A stretch of DNA of 5,340 nucleotides from Rhodospirillales bacterium. GTDB taxonomy: Bacteria; Pseudomonadota; Alphaproteobacteria; Rhodospirillales; JABHCV01. Position numbers and translations under genes: made by a program. Within the stretch, counting starts at the first letter, position 1; the number at the start of each line of letters is the position of its first letter. The notes beneath the pieces were generated by a model. It did not search any database. It was given only the letters and a program-made list of their open reading frames with translations, and had not been told where the DNA came from. This document shows, piece by piece, positions 5,338 through 5,340 of the stretch. Location: the NCBI GenBank assembly GCA_016776705.1, contig JADHSW010000193.1:1-5340 (forward strand), given 5' to 3'.

Positions 5338-5340
5338 CAA

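Larger units (their letters stand above)
5202..5340 (-). other. AT-rich metC leader / upstream region
   Basis: 139 bp with no gene I can support. On the minus strand it runs from a T-rich block (5284-5340) through an inverted repeat (5252-5284) and a GC-rich stretch (5220-5245) to AGGAG and the metC ATG. TTTAAT next to the repeat could be a -10, but I see no convincing -35. It does not match the SAM riboswitch features I know for methionine genes. Regulation of metC, if any, would reside here. Confidence 0.5.

Noticed and set aside
5158..5340. Minus-strand open frame running off the right edge
   Set aside because: It spans the AT-rich metC leader and the first codons of metC in another frame; no recognisable domain or ribosome site.
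5202..5340. SAM-type riboswitch upstream of metC
   Set aside because: I looked for the pseudoknot and conserved sequence features expected of SAM-II and could not match them; only a simple interrupted hairpin is visible.

Overview
The window looks like a chromosomal segment of a moderately GC-rich proteobacterium. MetC and HisI read most like alphaproteobacterial versions, possibly Rhodospirillales-like; this is judged from remembered family sequences, not from a search. It holds seven protein genes, all apparently intact. I see no mobile element, CRISPR array, rRNA or tRNA.

Layout. Positions 1-136 are non-coding: a C-tract-rich inverted repeat (8-55), then a clear rho-independent terminator (73-100, + strand) that must serve a gene lying before the window. 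hisI (137-526, -) makes a histidine-biosynthesis enzyme. It is divergent from a small single-domain PilZ protein gene (671-1030, +), with promoters facing outward in the 144-bp gap. The centre is a complete high-affinity zinc-uptake locus: znuA (1036-1887, -) for the periplasmic zinc-binding protein, divergent from zur-znuC-znuB (2010-4057, +) for the zinc-sensing repressor, the transporter ATPase and the membrane permease. metC (4041-5201, -) for cystathionine beta-lyase converges on znuB and overlaps its 3' end by 17 bp. The last ~140 bp is the AT-rich metC leader.

How it works. A near-perfect Zur operator (core ATGTTATATTATAACAT) lies between znuA and zur and covers the -10 element of the znuA promoter. 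One site therefore probably shuts off both the binding protein and the zur-znuCB operon when zinc is sufficient, which makes zur autoregulated. The first ATG of the longest zur frame lies inside this operator; the best-supported start is a TTG at 2010 behind a good Shine-Dalgarno sequence. ZnuA lacks the His-rich loop common in its family, whereas ZnuC ends in a His/Asp-rich tail, so a metal-rich segment sits on the cytoplasmic ATPase instead.

The window is mostly ordinary housekeeping and zinc-homeostasis DNA. I found no convincing undescribed system. The points worth a second look are the placement of the His-rich segment, the zur start/operator arrangement, the overlapping gene ends and the non-coding structures at the two edges.
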